The notes under the pieces: generated by a model
Database searches by the model: none
Seen by the model: only the letters and a program-made list of their open reading frames with translations
What the model was told of the DNA's origin: nothing
DNA from: Bugula neritina
Lineage: Eukaryota > Bryozoa > Gymnolaemata > Cheilostomatida > Bugulidae
Length of the DNA stretch: 31,329 nt
Direction of reading: 5' to 3'
Assembly: GCA_964035545.1 (NCBI GenBank)
Contig: CAXIUT010000274.1
Coordinates: 1 to 31,329, forward strand
In this document: piece by piece, positions 1-10,525 of the stretch
How the letters are laid out: each line of letters opens with the position of its first letter
Numbering within the stretch: the first letter of the stretch is position 1
Made by a program: the position numbers and the translations under genes

Positions 1-87
1 CCCAACCCCAACCCCAACCCCAACCCCAACCCCAACCCCAACCCCAACCCCAACCCCAACCCCAACCCCAACCCCAACCCCAACCCC
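1..87. repeat. left telomere, (CCCCAA)n
   Basis: Uninterrupted CCCCAA repeats, about 14.5 units, with the C-rich strand at the 5' end as expected for a chromosome terminus. The unit is the hymenostome/oligohymenophorean type. No variant units are seen, unlike the mixed CCCCAA/CCCAAA telomeres of Paramecium. Confidence 0.98.
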
Positions 88-292
88 TGAACTAATTAAG
101 TTAATTATAAAATATATATATTAGTATTAGGCGCCAGTAAGTATAAAATAACAATGAAAAATATCATATCATCAAAAATAAATTAGTGCATCATAGTTAC
201 TTAAAGTAGCACTTCGTATTTTCTTAACAATTAATGATAATATAAAATATTATAGTTAAAAGCATTAAATCAACTAATTTACTTATTAACGA
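88..292. other. left subtelomere and 3' flank of the Myb-like gene
   Basis: AT-rich sequence between the telomere and the stop codon of the first gene. I see no ORF, repeat array or conserved motif. It probably serves as the 3' UTR and terminator region of the minus-strand gene. A GGCGCC palindrome near 130 is the only GC-rich spot. Confidence 0.6.
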
Positions 293-967
293 TCATCCCA
301 ATCTAAATGGATTGAAATCAATAGAATTGCTATAAGGCAAATAAGAATTTTATCTTCTCCAATTTTCATTTCCCCAACTTTGAAAAGGATATAACTGATT
401 CACTTCTAAACTCCTTCCATACTATTACTCAGTCATAATAATAGTCTGAATACCAGCTATACTAGTCTGACATCCTTGTTCTTGTTGCTGTTTTTCAACT
501 TTAAAGCTTTATATATTTTCTTGTATTTCGGGTTCATTCAGGGAAATACTTGAGTTGGACTGATAATCTTTAAGGGCAGAAAGAAATGAAATTCCAGACA
601 ATTCTAATTTGTTTTTTTAGTTTTTAATGATTTTATATGGATACTTATATATTTTTTCATACTTCTGATGATGACTACGACATTGGATGTCGGTTTTTGA
701 TTTCACAAAAGTACACATTTCCTTAAAAAAGTTGTTAGAACTACATTAATCATATTATTACTGTCTAATACCTTTCACTTTTGCTTTTTCTTTGTTGAGT
801 TATAGAAAAATAAGGTACAATAGATGCTACTGATCAGTCCAAACTCGGTTTTTCCAACTAATTGGTTAATTATCTTTATTTTTTGATTTTAAACCTTTTA
901 CCTCCTTGAAATCTACTCCAAGATTAGAGATCTGGTCTTAATTATTAGATTATTGATGAGATTCCAT
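293..967 (-). CDS. Myb/SANT (SHAQKYF-like) DNA-binding protein
   Basis: Intronless 224-residue protein, ATG at 967 and TGA at 293-295, read with TAA/TAG as Glu. Residues 43-104 look like a single Myb/SANT repeat of the SHAQKYF type. It starts WTDQEH, has an aliphatic helix (LLYLIFLELN), and ends KTDIQCRSHHQKYEK, which parallels the TPTQVxSHAQKYF signature. The Glu in WTDQEH is encoded by TAG, where the family has Glu. The C-terminal half is Gln/Ser/Asn-rich and probably disordered. By family it should bind DNA in the nucleus, as a transcription factor or chromatin adaptor; the target is unknown. It is divergently transcribed from the methyltransferase at 1341. The call of a Myb fold is fairly secure; its function is inference. 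Confidence 0.75.
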
Positions 968-1340
968 AGGTTTTTTGTTGTTATAACTTAAACTTAAAAT
1001 ATCAAAATACTAATTTAATTAAACTAGTTAAACATTTACAGGTAACAAATTACTTTAAAGAAGAATAAATATTAGATAAGAGTCTATATTTCAATCACAT
1101 TCTTTTAGTTTGAATCATTCGAATCCCTAGTATCTAATTTATCTTTGAACTTCTAAAAAACTATTAATAACCTATTCCAGTAATAAATTCAAAATTTTAT
1201 CTTATAAAAATTCATTGAATAAGTCTATCATTTTTATAGCAATAGCTATGATTATCATTGTTTTACCCCTTTAAATCTAGTGAATTGAAAATAAATAGAT
1301 AAATATCATAATTATATTATTTTGAATATTTGATTCAATT
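968..1340. promoter_or_regulatory. divergent intergenic spacer
   Basis: A 373-nt, very AT-rich stretch between two divergent start codons. It must hold the promoters of both the Myb-like gene and the methyltransferase. Short ORFs occur but none has family resemblance. I recognise no specific box or RNA gene. Confidence 0.5.
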
Positions 1341-2524
1341 ATGACTTACCACCAAAAAGACAGCTAAATGTAACCCATCAAACAGACCTAACAATTTTAA
1401 TAAAAACAATCAAAATCATATCTAGATCCAAATAAAAAACTTCTCTCCTCAAACATCAAAACAATCGCCACAGCAATCCTCATCATAGTATTGATAGTAA
1501 TGTCAATACAAATATACAAACTAAAATAAAATATCACAAAAACAAACAAAGAAATCCTACAAGTATCATACTCAATAACACAGCTACAATCAAATCAATA
1601 CGTCTACAATGGCATCAATGTCAACGGAAAACATCTGCTCACAGAATAACACGATCACCCTCAACTGACTTTTCCATATCCAACAATAGGCATCTCCAAT
1701 CCAGGCGACACCTACAACAACACCTTCGTCAAAGATAAATAATTTTATTAATTCGATTAAAGATTAATGGAAATATTCAAACCCTACAACGTATTTCAAT
1801 GTCTATCCAGGACACAGATTGCTAGTACGAAAGAATGGGTTCATAGCACGATGGAGGTTACATCGTTTGCAATAACTATATGAAAAAAGCAAAGGCTATG
1901 ATAAATTTTGGAATAAATGCTGAGGATTCATTCGGATGCTAAGTATCGCATAAATATGATATTGTCAACCATCAATACGACTGCTCAGTAGAACATGCTC
2001 CATCATGCAAATATGGAACTAAAAATAATCTATTCATGAAAGTATGTTCAGGCGATATCACTTAAATCACATAGAAATACACCTTCCAAACCTTCAAAGA
2101 TATCATCGATAGCAAACAACTCGCCAACAAACATATCGTTCTTAAAATAGATAATGATGGAGGATAATATCCCACTCTTAGAAGCTTACCTGTTTAGTAT
2201 CTCAAAAATATCGATCAAATTTTTTATTAGTTCCATCTCAACTATACCAAACCATAGACTTGGGGAGATCTTAAAATATTCTAAACCCTAGCATAACACT
2301 TTTATAGTGTCAATTTCCATATGAACAACTATGGCTGCTATAAATACTTTCCCTTCTTCTCTAGTGCCAATATGAGAAAAATGCCTTCCTGGGCATTCGA
2401 AGGAACTCTCGTCAATAAGCAACTTCTACAAATAAAGTAACCCACCAGATCTTTCGTTGAACATAAACTAAATAACATCAATGCACCAACGCTTAAAGAT
2501 TGCCAAATCATAAACAAGGAATGA
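1341..2524 (+). CDS. membrane-anchored METTL24-like methyltransferase domain protein
   Basis: 387 residues after removal of one 20-nt intron (1791-1810). Residues 41-59 form one hydrophobic helix preceded by Lys, predicting a signal-anchor (type II) topology with the catalytic part in the secretory lumen. The domain follows: a DGGYIVC motif, INFGINAEDSFGCEV, LKIDNDGGEYPTL (Glu269 by TAA) and FYEFHLNY (Glu290 by TAG), then NFHMNNYGC near the end. This pattern matches the METTL24/FkbM-like Rossmann family. That family has an acidic residue after the beta strand and a Glu in the EFH motif; its substrate is unknown. Upstream, a frame break occurs exactly at the intron, and splicing restores the DGGY motif. 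Codons are strongly C-ending. It converges with the decarboxylase gene, 156 nt away. Confidence 0.72.
1791..1810 (+). other. 20-nt intron, METTL24-like gene
   Basis: gtatttcaatgtctatccag. Phase 0, after Asn150. Removing it joins the frame of FKPYN to the frame of CEYERMGSEHDGGY, which carries the conserved DGGY motif. A lies at position -6 from the 3' end. Confidence 0.9.
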
Positions 2525-2680
2525 TCTTATTAGCAATTGTATCTAAACAACTATTTTGGATATTAAATACTTTAATATATTAAATCTTCATTTATAAAAT
2601 GTAAAATGACATTTCTAAATGACATGACTGATAGTTATGATTTGTAAAAATAAAAATATGATTAAATAAAGATAATTTTA

Positions 2681-3942
2681 TCATTTTTTGCATTCTTGAG
2701 GACCCTCTCCAACATCAGTCAACCAAATTCCTCGAGGATTCATTTTCATACCCTTGAATTCACTAAATCCATGTTCTTATTTATCTGTTTTATTTAGAAG
2801 ATCCTTTGCCTTCTTATTGAGTATTTCTTCTTGCTTTCCAAAGATCTCAAAAAGATACTTTAAAACTTTATTAACCATATTTTAATGGACAAACAAAAAA
2901 GCATGAGGTCCAGCATCAAAAGTGTAAGCCACTTTAGTTTATTTGCTTTACTTATTGATAATATGGTCTACTATATAGATAATCTGTTTTGAAAACTAAT
3001 TTAAATAGAATAAAGGAGGATAGCTGTCCAAACAAACAGCATGAAAATTATTACTATCCTAAATACAAAACTATTTACCTTAATAATAATTTATGCTAAT
3101 TTACTAAACTATTAATACTATCTTCCTATATCTTTGTTCTCTTTCTTTCGTACTTAGTTAATAGAATCAATAGATTGTACTATCTTTTAAATTCTTTAAT
3201 TGGCTATTTAATTCCGATATTTTATAAATTAACTAGTCTATTTCGATATTCTCATCCCGTTCGATGAAGATATATCTTTCTCTTTATTCTCAGTCACCAA
3301 AGCTATTATTCTAATAAACTACAATTCCTTTGAATCTTTTATTGATTGACTTATACACTTATTACTCATCTACTCTAACTACTATCTGGTTTCTTTATAC
3401 CCAGGAGTCAAATATTTTTTGTCGACTCCTTTCCACTCAACCAGCCCACCATACAGAGAACGAGTAGCACTACCAGATCCAGTTCTGGCAACAATAGACA
3501 ATTATTGTTGGGTAAAAATGGAGCCAAATAGATTGTTGAGGGTGACAGCCAGACATGAAAATCCAGAAGCAGAAGATGCCATACCAGATGCAGAAGGAAA
3601 GGAGTTAACCGATTATATCTTAAAATGATAGGAACTCCATTCTTAATCACTAAAATTTCTATATTTTTATTGCCACCTCACTTTATCTCTAACCATATTT
3701 AAGACTGAAACCATTCTATTGGTCATACTTTTTTGAAGTCCATTAAGAATAAAGATATCATTTTTGTATTATTTTGAAAAATGACAAGAAGTGGTCGATG
3801 ATAAATCATCACTATTGATAGTCAAACCGATAGATGAATTATAAGGAATCATTCTTTACTAGTTGTACTTTCCCCAGTATTTTATCAATGCTATATTTGG
3901 ACTTGACCTGTATTTTGCAGAATTCATCACCAATTTTATCAT
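2681..3942 (-). CDS. MVD: diphosphomevalonate (mevalonate diphosphate) decarboxylase
   Basis: 413-residue GHMP-family enzyme. It converts mevalonate 5-diphosphate to isopentenyl diphosphate with ATP hydrolysis and CO2 release, the last step of the cytosolic mevalonate pathway. Motifs in order: PNIALIKYWGKYNEERMIP (15-33), NSFPSASGMASSASGFS (the GHMP ATP loop, 113-129), ARTGSGSATRSLYGG (152-166), SSSNGM, AEIIIKDSNNFHAVCLD and VAYTFDAGPHA near the C-terminus. Full length for the family. The conserved Glu pair after WGKYN is encoded TAG TAA (3856-3861), which fixes these codons as Glu. One 20-nt intron at 3059-3078 splits IIK|DSNN. Start: ATG at 3942; an ATG at 3927 is a possible alternative. 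ORFs in other frames over 3408-3650 are shadows of this gene. Confidence 0.97.
3059..3078 (-). other. 20-nt intron, MVD gene
   Basis: On the coding strand gtaaatagttttgtatttag. Phase 0. Removal fuses FAEIIIK-type sequence to DSNNFHAVCLD, matching the unbroken motif of all mevalonate diphosphate decarboxylases. A at -6. Confidence 0.95.
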
Positions 3943-4099
3943 TTTAAAACGTGTTAGATCTGATATTTATATCACCTATTTAGTATTATTCAAATCAAAT
4001 CAAACCAATATATATTAAATATTAAACATATATTCTATCAGCTTTTATTTTGAATGTTAATATTTAACTTTATTTTAATAATAATTAAAACTCATAAAA

Positions 4100-4636
4100 A
4101 TGAAAAAAAACTATATAACTTTCAACAAAAACTACATAACTATCAACAAAAACGTCCAAGCACCTCGTAGTCCCCTCATAGACAACCGTCCTCAATCAAA
4201 ATCTTTAAAACTAAAGAACAAATCATCAACAAAAAATCAATCCCTAAAATAGAAATCTAAAAACCCCTCAATAAAAACAAAACAATCAAGAAGATAGATA
4301 TCATCATCATAAAAAACAATAAAATCAAAAACAGATATAAAACCTTTAAAAAAAGATAATAAAATATCAATATCCATAGACGATAAAGACTAAAACAAAA
4401 TCAACATATATACTGGTAAATAAATTCATTCGACTTTTATATCTGACCTAACAGATAAAAGTTTTTAGAATATAACTAATTTAAAATTAAATATTTTTCA
4501 ATATATATTAAAAAATCGTTTTGTTCAAGATAAAAATTTTGATAATATCTACGATCTGCTCGAAGAAAGATTCCCATAGCATCATCAAACCATCCAGTAA
4601 ATCATGGTAGAAATAGTAACAACCTTAGACTCATGA
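4100..4636 (+). CDS. basic orphan protein with folded C-terminus
   Basis: 178 residues, intronless, TGA at 4634-4636. Residues 1-100 are rich in Lys, Ser, Asn and Arg and look disordered. The last 60 or so residues are predicted helical and more conserved-looking (NIFQYILKNRFVQDKNF, DNIYDLLEERFPEHHQTI, IMVEIVTTLDS). No domain is recognised. The layout, a basic tail plus a short helical C-terminal module, is common among ciliate cytoskeletal or basal-body proteins, but this is only resemblance. It starts 157 nt from the divergent MVD gene. Reading frame supported by codon-like composition and by the TGA-T stop shared by all genes here. Confidence 0.6.
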
Positions 4637-4646
4637 TTGTATTTAT

Positions 4647-4773
4647 AATTAATATCTAAAAATAATCATTCATATGTTTAATAGTAATCATTAATATGTC
4701 TAATAGTAATCATATATATGTTAATAATAGTCATAAATAAGTAAATTAATAATAATTAATATCTAAAAATAAT
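4647..4773. repeat. intergenic minisatellite with exact 20-bp flanking direct repeats
   Basis: Three to four imperfect tandem units of about 21-22 bp (consensus aatagtaatcattaatatgt) occupy roughly 4661-4735. They are bracketed by an exact 20-bp direct repeat at 4647-4666 and 4754-4773. A second exact 17-bp repeat (4770-4786 and 4794-4810) overlaps the start codon of the next gene. Probably replication slippage in AT-rich spacer. Confidence 0.7.
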
Positions 4774-4784
4774 AAAACAACAAT

Positions 4785-5219
4785 ATGTAAAAGTAATAAA
4801 ACAACAATATCACCATTCAATAAGCACAGTAAAAGCTAAGATTGTTTGTTAAATAAAGATAATGGTAAAAATTCCATACCCCCAGAAATCTACTTCTCGC
4901 TCTAGTTGGATAAGTCGGATAAATATCAGAAATATTCCAATGGAAAGGATAAATATCCAATGGATTAACATAGTTTTCAAAATAAGAAAAAGTACATGTA
5001 GGATAAGAACTAGCTGATGTCCTAGCCTATCTTGTCAGATTGTCAGATGTATGTGGAATTGATCTTGGATAGGCATTTTTGAATAAGATGTAAAAAAATG
5101 AAAAGAAGTATCCGAAAGATCTAGTCCGTGGAAGTTCAAAAAAATATACATAATATAAAGAGAACTACAAGTAGAGATAAAAAGATAACTAAAACAGATA
5201 AGACAATAATAACAATTGA
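4785..5219 (+). CDS. DCTPP1: dCTP pyrophosphatase (all-alpha NTP pyrophosphatase)
   Basis: 144-residue enzyme of the DCTPP1/MazG-like all-alpha NTP-PPase superfamily, which hydrolyses dCTP and modified dCTPs to dCMP and pyrophosphate to sanitise the nucleotide pool. Visible signatures: REWEKFHTPRNLLLALVGE, VGEISEIFQWK, the second metal site EELADVLAYL, LNKMEKNEKKYP and the family tail RGSSKKYTEYK. The metal-site glutamates of the VGEVGE segment are TAA (4911-4913, 4920-4922). The first Glu of EELAD is TAA (5003-5005), so the active site itself depends on the Glu reading of TAA. Intronless. ATG at 4785 lies inside a short direct repeat. Its stop is 20 nt from the stop of the convergent SPAG17 gene. 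Confidence 0.95.
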
Positions 5220-5239
5220 TTTGTATTTATTGTTGATAA

Positions 5240-8200
5240 TCATTTCCCATACGCTCTCAAACTCTTCAACTCGTTCTACAAATGATCCTGCTTCTCCTTT
5301 ATCTCTCCTTTCACCTGCTTCACATTCGAAAACGAACTCTACCAATTGATAGCTTCAATGCTTCTGAAATATCTATCGTTGTAGTGGTATTTCACATTGT
5401 TAGGATGGATTTTTAAATTAGAAATTATATTTGGAAGGAAGTAGTTGTTGAAGTTTATTGGTTTAGAAAAAGAATGACTAGGATATTGATTTATTTGTAA
5501 GGCCTATTTACTATATTGAGTGTAGTTTCGACCTTGCACAGATGATTCGACAGCTTTCCAGTTTTTTAGTTATCTAACTTGCTCCTCAGTAAGATATTCC
5601 TCACCTGAATAACTATATTTATTACCATTTCCATCAGGATAAATAACGAATAACCTTGGAATAATAGAATTTTGAGGTTGAGGTAAAGAATAATTTTGTT
5701 ATGGCACATGAATGCCAGATCCATATTAATTTTTATTCTAACCTGAATCTTTTATATTAGATGAAGCAGCTATTTCGTTTTTACTATTCCCATCAACTAT
5801 CTAATAGAATAATTACTTCTCACTTTAAAATAATTAGATTCTTTATCTTTAGTCGACACCTCTCCTTACCTCAAATTGACATCATAAACTCCCTCTTGAT
5901 GATTATCTATCTAGGTAAACAACTGGCTCCATCTTTCTTTCAACTATTCCTCTTAACAACTTTAAACCTTATTTATAAACGTAATCAACCCCTTTTCATT
6001 CACTTTTATCATAGAACTATCAGGATATGCAACCAGGACAACAGGTTAGTCAGTAACAACACCCTAACGATCAATTCTTTCAGTATATCTATGACAACTA
6101 AAACATGGATGGTATAATTCATAAAGCTAGCCATTGTAGCTTCGATCAAGTAAGTCAGAATAACCAATTTTAGAAAATTATGATCCGCAACCAATGATAT
6201 TAGGTTCTTTATTATGACCAAGATTTACACGGATTATAAAATTAGAATGATTCACTATTTAGAATTTATCAGAACCAAACCATCTGATAATAGTACCATC
6301 TTTAAACATTATTAACCTGTCATTATTTTTATATTGAACAAAAGTAGTTGAATCCTCTCGAATTCTAATCTTCTTATCTGTCTCAACTGTACACTCCACC
6401 TTCATCTCCCTTTATTCACCCTAACTCGATATCATATTGTGCTTGATATGAGTCCAAACACCAAAACTCAAGACAGATACATCTCCATTCGGATAAAATA
6501 TCTATATATTGCCATTTTTCAACCTTTTAGTGATCTATCCTCTAGATCCAAAACTTCTACTCTCCTCAAGTTCATTACTACACCAATATATAGTAGGATT
6601 AGGATCAAATGCTATATTAAATTACTTATTTTGAAAAGATAAACGAACAGATTGACTATCTTATTAGGTGTAAACTGATGTTTTTAAACTATTTTAATAT
6701 TTATAAAAAAGATTGCCTCTAGATATCTCATGTAAACCATATTATATATTGTCTTTATTCAAAGTTATTAGTCTTTTCTCAGTATCTCCCATGCAATATA
6801 AATTTTATGTTATTATAGTATTATCTGTAGGCATCATCTTCTTACCCAGTATCTTAAGATTACCTGTTTGTTTCCAATTATAATCCCAAAAAGTTTTATT
6901 TTATTTTTCTTATCTGAAATACTAATTCCAAAATTGAAAGTTAGGCAGTACTTTCCAATCAAAGATATGATTTTGGTAAAGAAATCTTCCTGGAGGATTG
7001 ACTCTAGCCAAAATAAGTAAATTATATCCATCATCACTACATTCTCCATAATATACCTTAGGATCATATTCTAATTATTGATTGATTCTTGAGTTTAGGT
7101 CTTTACATTACAATTTTTATACATATTTTCTATTATCAAAAGAGTAGAATATTCTGTTAGCCAGCTTATTGCTCAACTATGTGAACTGTTCAAGTTTATA
7201 TTAATATTCTAATCCATGCTAGAAAGGAGATTTTTTAAGAATAGAAGAAAGAGGAATAGATGAAGGCATTTTTTATGCTTTGAATTTTACTTTGAAATTA
7301 AGTTCATTTGATGTTGCAGATTCCTTTATTTATGGCAATTTATCTTTAAGATTAGCCAAGTTTATTTTGTTAGTAGGTTTGTTTTTATATTTATTCCATA
7401 ACTATGAACCTATTTCTTTGATACTTGTTCTCTTCTCATTGCTTTCTGTTGATATACTAATAGAATCAGCCAAATCATCAAGCATCTTATAGTATATGCT
7501 CATACTATTGGCTTTTTTCTTCTGACTAGATATTCTTTTATAGGTTGAAAGATCACTTTTAATGTTCTAAGGAAAACTTTCATACTTCCTCTAAATAACC
7601 TCTTCCACAATCTATGTTACAGGAGGACCTGTTTCTTTCTTCCCTTTCTTGTCCTCTTTTTTCTATTCGACAACAACTTCTTTCTTAATTGTCTACTTTA
7701 TAGTTGGAACCATTGGTGCTACAGTTTGTTCTTTAAACCAATTTCCATAAACTTACTTATTTAAAGATAATTGACAAAGTTTTTTAAATAATTATGATAA
7801 AAATTGTTGACAATCTTCTTCTGGATGCTGAAGATCTTTAAGAAAAGGAACTTCGATAATAATACTATTTTACAAAGAACTTTCTTAAGACATTCTTAAC
7901 TTTTTAATAGTTTGAATTATCTCCTTTTTAGAAGCTTTTTACTCTACATTTTCTTTTCTTTAATTTTTTTATTGTTCAGGTGATGTTTTATTGGCCTCAT
8001 CAGGAACATTTTAACTATTAAGCAAATCCTATTTTGGCATACCTGATCCTTCTTTTACTTTTTATTATACCCATACAATCACCTCAGGTTTAAGACCTCC
8101 CTTAATAGCTGTCTACAGACACTATTTATCAAGAGGAATATCCAGATAAAATAAAAATTCTGTAACTGCCTTCTAGAAATCAAATTATATTGGTTTTTAT

Positions 8201-8564
8201 GCCTCCTCAACAACTTATTACTTTTTAGGATCTTTCTTTGCATCTTCTAAATACCATCATAATTACTTTTAGGATCTTTCTTAGGATCAACAGGTTTTCT
8301 CAACTGAATCATATACTACTGTCCAACTGCATTTAAATTCTAACAAACAAAAAGCTATCCTTCTCGATTCAACTTACCCTCCTAAATATACTTTTATACG
8401 CCTTTTTATTTTGACAACTAAATCAATTTGTCCATATCTAACACCTTCTTAAGAGTAACTGCTTTCTTCAAAGCCTACATAGCATTTGGACTATCAACAA
8501 CTACAGGAATAACACTCCAAACAATAGCAGGAGGTAGCTACTCTTCTTGCTTCTTGGGTGGCAT
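5240..8564 (-). CDS. SPAG17: SPAG17/PF6-like central-pair apparatus protein
   Basis: 1094 residues after removing two 20-nt introns (8247-8266, 5797-5816). I assign it to the SPAG17/PF6 family, the scaffold of the C1a projection of the axonemal central pair. The basis is overall layout: an N-terminal region with LPPAIVWSVIPVVVDSPNAM, a long Lys/Glu-rich linker (KKDAKKDPKKEEVVEE, VEEKKEDKKGKK), then repeated beta-rich segments with DG/NG turns (KRLKNGNIEIFYPNGDVSV, VQYKNNDRLIMFKDGTIIRWF, FVIYPDGNGNKYSYSG). About half the length of mammalian SPAG17 (about 2,200 residues). It ends in a short helical tail. It starts 44 nt after the stop of the upstream same-strand gene. A hydrophobic ORF in another frame at 5136-5345 is a shadow. 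Confidence 0.75.
5797..5816 (-). other. 20-nt intron, SPAG17 gene (second)
   Basis: Coding strand gtaattattctattagatag. Phase 1. Without splicing the frame runs off the recognisable protein; with it the frame stays open to 5240. A at -6. Confidence 0.85.
8247..8266 (-). other. 20-nt intron, SPAG17 gene (first)
   Basis: Coding strand gtaattatgatggtatttag. Phase 1. It sits between two copies of a KKDPKK-encoding segment; splicing gives a continuous KKDPKKDAKKDPKK run. A at -6. Confidence 0.85.
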
Positions 8565-8608
8565 CAGTTTCCTTTTTGAATTATAATTATAAATATAGGA
8601 TATAAAAA

Positions 8609-10260
8609 TCACACCTCTATCTTCTCACAACCAAACATATAAAACCCCTACTTAGAATAACTGCCATAAAGACAACAAGGATATTCACTTTATTTGACCT
8701 ATAAAGATCGCTTTATACCATCAAAAGAACCAGCTTTGATAGTTGTTCCTTTGTCACTAGTTGCCATCAATCCCACAATCACATTATTCTTGAAATAACA
8801 TTGAAATTGTTTGAAATAATCATCTTATTCAAGGATTATTAACTTTCCATTGACATTTTTTTCATTTTATTTTTTATATTTATGTGAAATTCCTTGTTTT
8901 TCAGTATCATTCACTAGATAAGTAGCTTAAAATCCTAAAAATTGATTTTTATTCTAGAAAAAAGTAAGACCAACAATAAATGCCTCTCTCTGACCTATTA
9001 TTTTTCGATCATTAGCAATACTATACTTCTTATTATGCTTACCAACCTAAGTACTCTAAAAACAATGCTAAAATTAGTCATTTTTATTAACATTTGTTTC
9101 ATTTATGCTCTAATTTTTGAACAATATCTTCAATTGATTTAAACTGATCTTTTTCTTTCTTTACTGGAATGTCTACTAGCATTCTTATAACTAATAAATC
9201 AATTATTACAGCTATAGAGTAGATTGAATCGACCTATTTTCAGCCTCTTCCTTTTCCATTTCGAGCTGCATCACCTTTTTGTTCAAATCTTTTTGAGTCT
9301 TTCTCAAATTCATGATATCACTCTTCAACTTTTGAAACCCTTTCTTGCTCCTATCTTTAATATTCTCAGTTACTCGTGATAAAGAAGCTTAGTTTTGATT
9401 GACTTTCTCTCCAGTTTCGAAATATACCTTCAAAGAAAACAATTGGTTCTTATCATATCCCTTACTCAATAATTTCTGCTATAATTTGAATATCTTCTGA
9501 TTCTAAGCTTCATAACTTCCATCCTGACCTCGCTCTTACTCTTCCTCTAATTTCTGTTGATAAGTTTTTACTTCTTTATACAATCGACTCGTTTGATTAG
9601 CATATTCTGTTTTGATATGTCCGTCTTTAAGTAACTTGATGTATTCGTTTGATTGCCTTTTAGATTAACTGATTTATACTTCTAACTTTCTGACTATTTC
9701 TTGCCTTCGACCAAGAATGGTCTCAATGGACCTGGTTCTAAAAGTGTTTGAGCTCTTACTTATCGACGATTGTACCTTCATGTTAGTATACTTTTTATCG
9801 ATTCAAGATCAACTCTCGAAATTGACTCAACTCTTCCTCTACTCTCTCCAACTCCTTTCTCAAACTTTTATAATCAAGTTAAGGTATTTTTTTAATTTTC
9901 TTATTCCCACAAGTATTCAAAATATCTTCGACTCTATCCACCTCTTTTTGCAATATCCTATTTTTCTCTCCTAATTCTTAAATCATTGATTTTCTAACTA
10001 ACAAAAAAATGATACTTTCTTATCGAAGATGGAGATTAGGCATATCTCTGATAACTTTAATTGATATTGATTGTATTATAGCTGTTATTTACGTTTATAT
10101 TTTTATTATTTGGGACGGGAGTATTGATAGGAGGAAGAAATTAATTTTATTAACTATTAAATTATGAAATATCGAGACGATAACGATTGTCTTTAGGAAG
10201 GTTTTTTAATTTTTTAGGAGAAGAACTGTTTAAAGTTCTTAGTGTCCTGTGGGTTGACAT
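8609..10260 (-). CDS. coiled-coil protein with C-terminal beta-rich domain
   Basis: 535 residues if two 22-nt introns are removed. Residues 1-90 are Asn/Ser/Pro-rich and disordered. About 100-330 is strongly heptad-like (LRKELERVEEEL, KTYQQKLEEEEE, LNKKVMQLEMEKEEAENR), indicating a long coiled coil. The last 140 or so residues form a compact beta-type region with IVGLTFFENKNQFLGFEATY, VIVGLMATSDKG and SEYPCCLYGSYSKEGFYMFG. This somewhat resembles jacalin-like or other lectin-like ciliate tails, but I cannot name the family. Likely structural or cytoskeletal. ATG at 10260; an internal ATG at 9986 would drop the N-terminal exon, but the spliced upstream frame looks coding. The second intron position is ambiguous (see that entry). 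Confidence 0.68.
9738..9759 (-). other. probable 22-nt intron, coiled-coil gene (second)
   Basis: Coding strand starts gtaagagctc and ends acttttag; 22 nt, phase 2. It removes an in-frame TGA ahead and restores the coiled-coil frame. Its A at -8 matches the 22-nt intron at 26716-26737. A 16-nt alternative at 9776-9791 (gtatactaacatgaag) would fix the frame equally and contains TACTAAC, so this call is not settled. Confidence 0.55.
9994..10015 (-). other. 22-nt intron, coiled-coil gene (first)
   Basis: Coding strand begins gtatcatttt and ends gttagttag; phase 2. Splicing joins the disordered N-terminal exon (ending SSIRK) to the coiled-coil frame beginning KSMIEELGEK. A at -6. Confidence 0.75.
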
Positions 10261-10525
10261 TTATATTTTGTAAAATTATTTATTTACATTAGATAACTTA
10301 TCTTGATTACATCATATTCAATATTCAAATAAAATGAAAAATTCTAGAGCCTTATTCTATTATCAATTATGATTTAAAATATATATTTAAAAAGTATTAT
10401 ATAATATATTCTTTTCTTTTCTTCCTTGACTTTCTAAAGAATCTTTTATTAGTTATACATTAGTATTGATATACATATTATGGTTGATGAATTTATTCTA
10501 TAATATAGTTAAAATATATTTAAAT

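Noticed and set aside
1118-1126. TTCGAATCC resembling a tRNA T-loop
   Set aside because: The flanking bases do not form a T-stem and no acceptor or anticodon arms are found.
3347-3349. In-frame TGA on the plus strand read as possible Trp codon
   Set aside because: It belonged to a shadow frame. The real gene is on the minus strand and has no internal TGA.
3408-3650. Overlapping open frames on both strands, one containing RHENPEAEDA
   Set aside because: The minus-strand third frame here is the GHMP core of mevalonate diphosphate decarboxylase (GSGSATRSLYGG); the others are its shadows.
5136-5345. Hydrophobic minus-strand ORF resembling a tail-anchored protein
   Set aside because: It overlaps the SPAG17 C-terminus in another frame and dCTP pyrophosphatase on the other strand, and has no ATG at its head.
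10009-10168. Small plus-strand ORF with a possible TM segment
   Set aside because: It lies antisense to the N-terminal exon of the coiled-coil gene, whose spliced frame is better supported.
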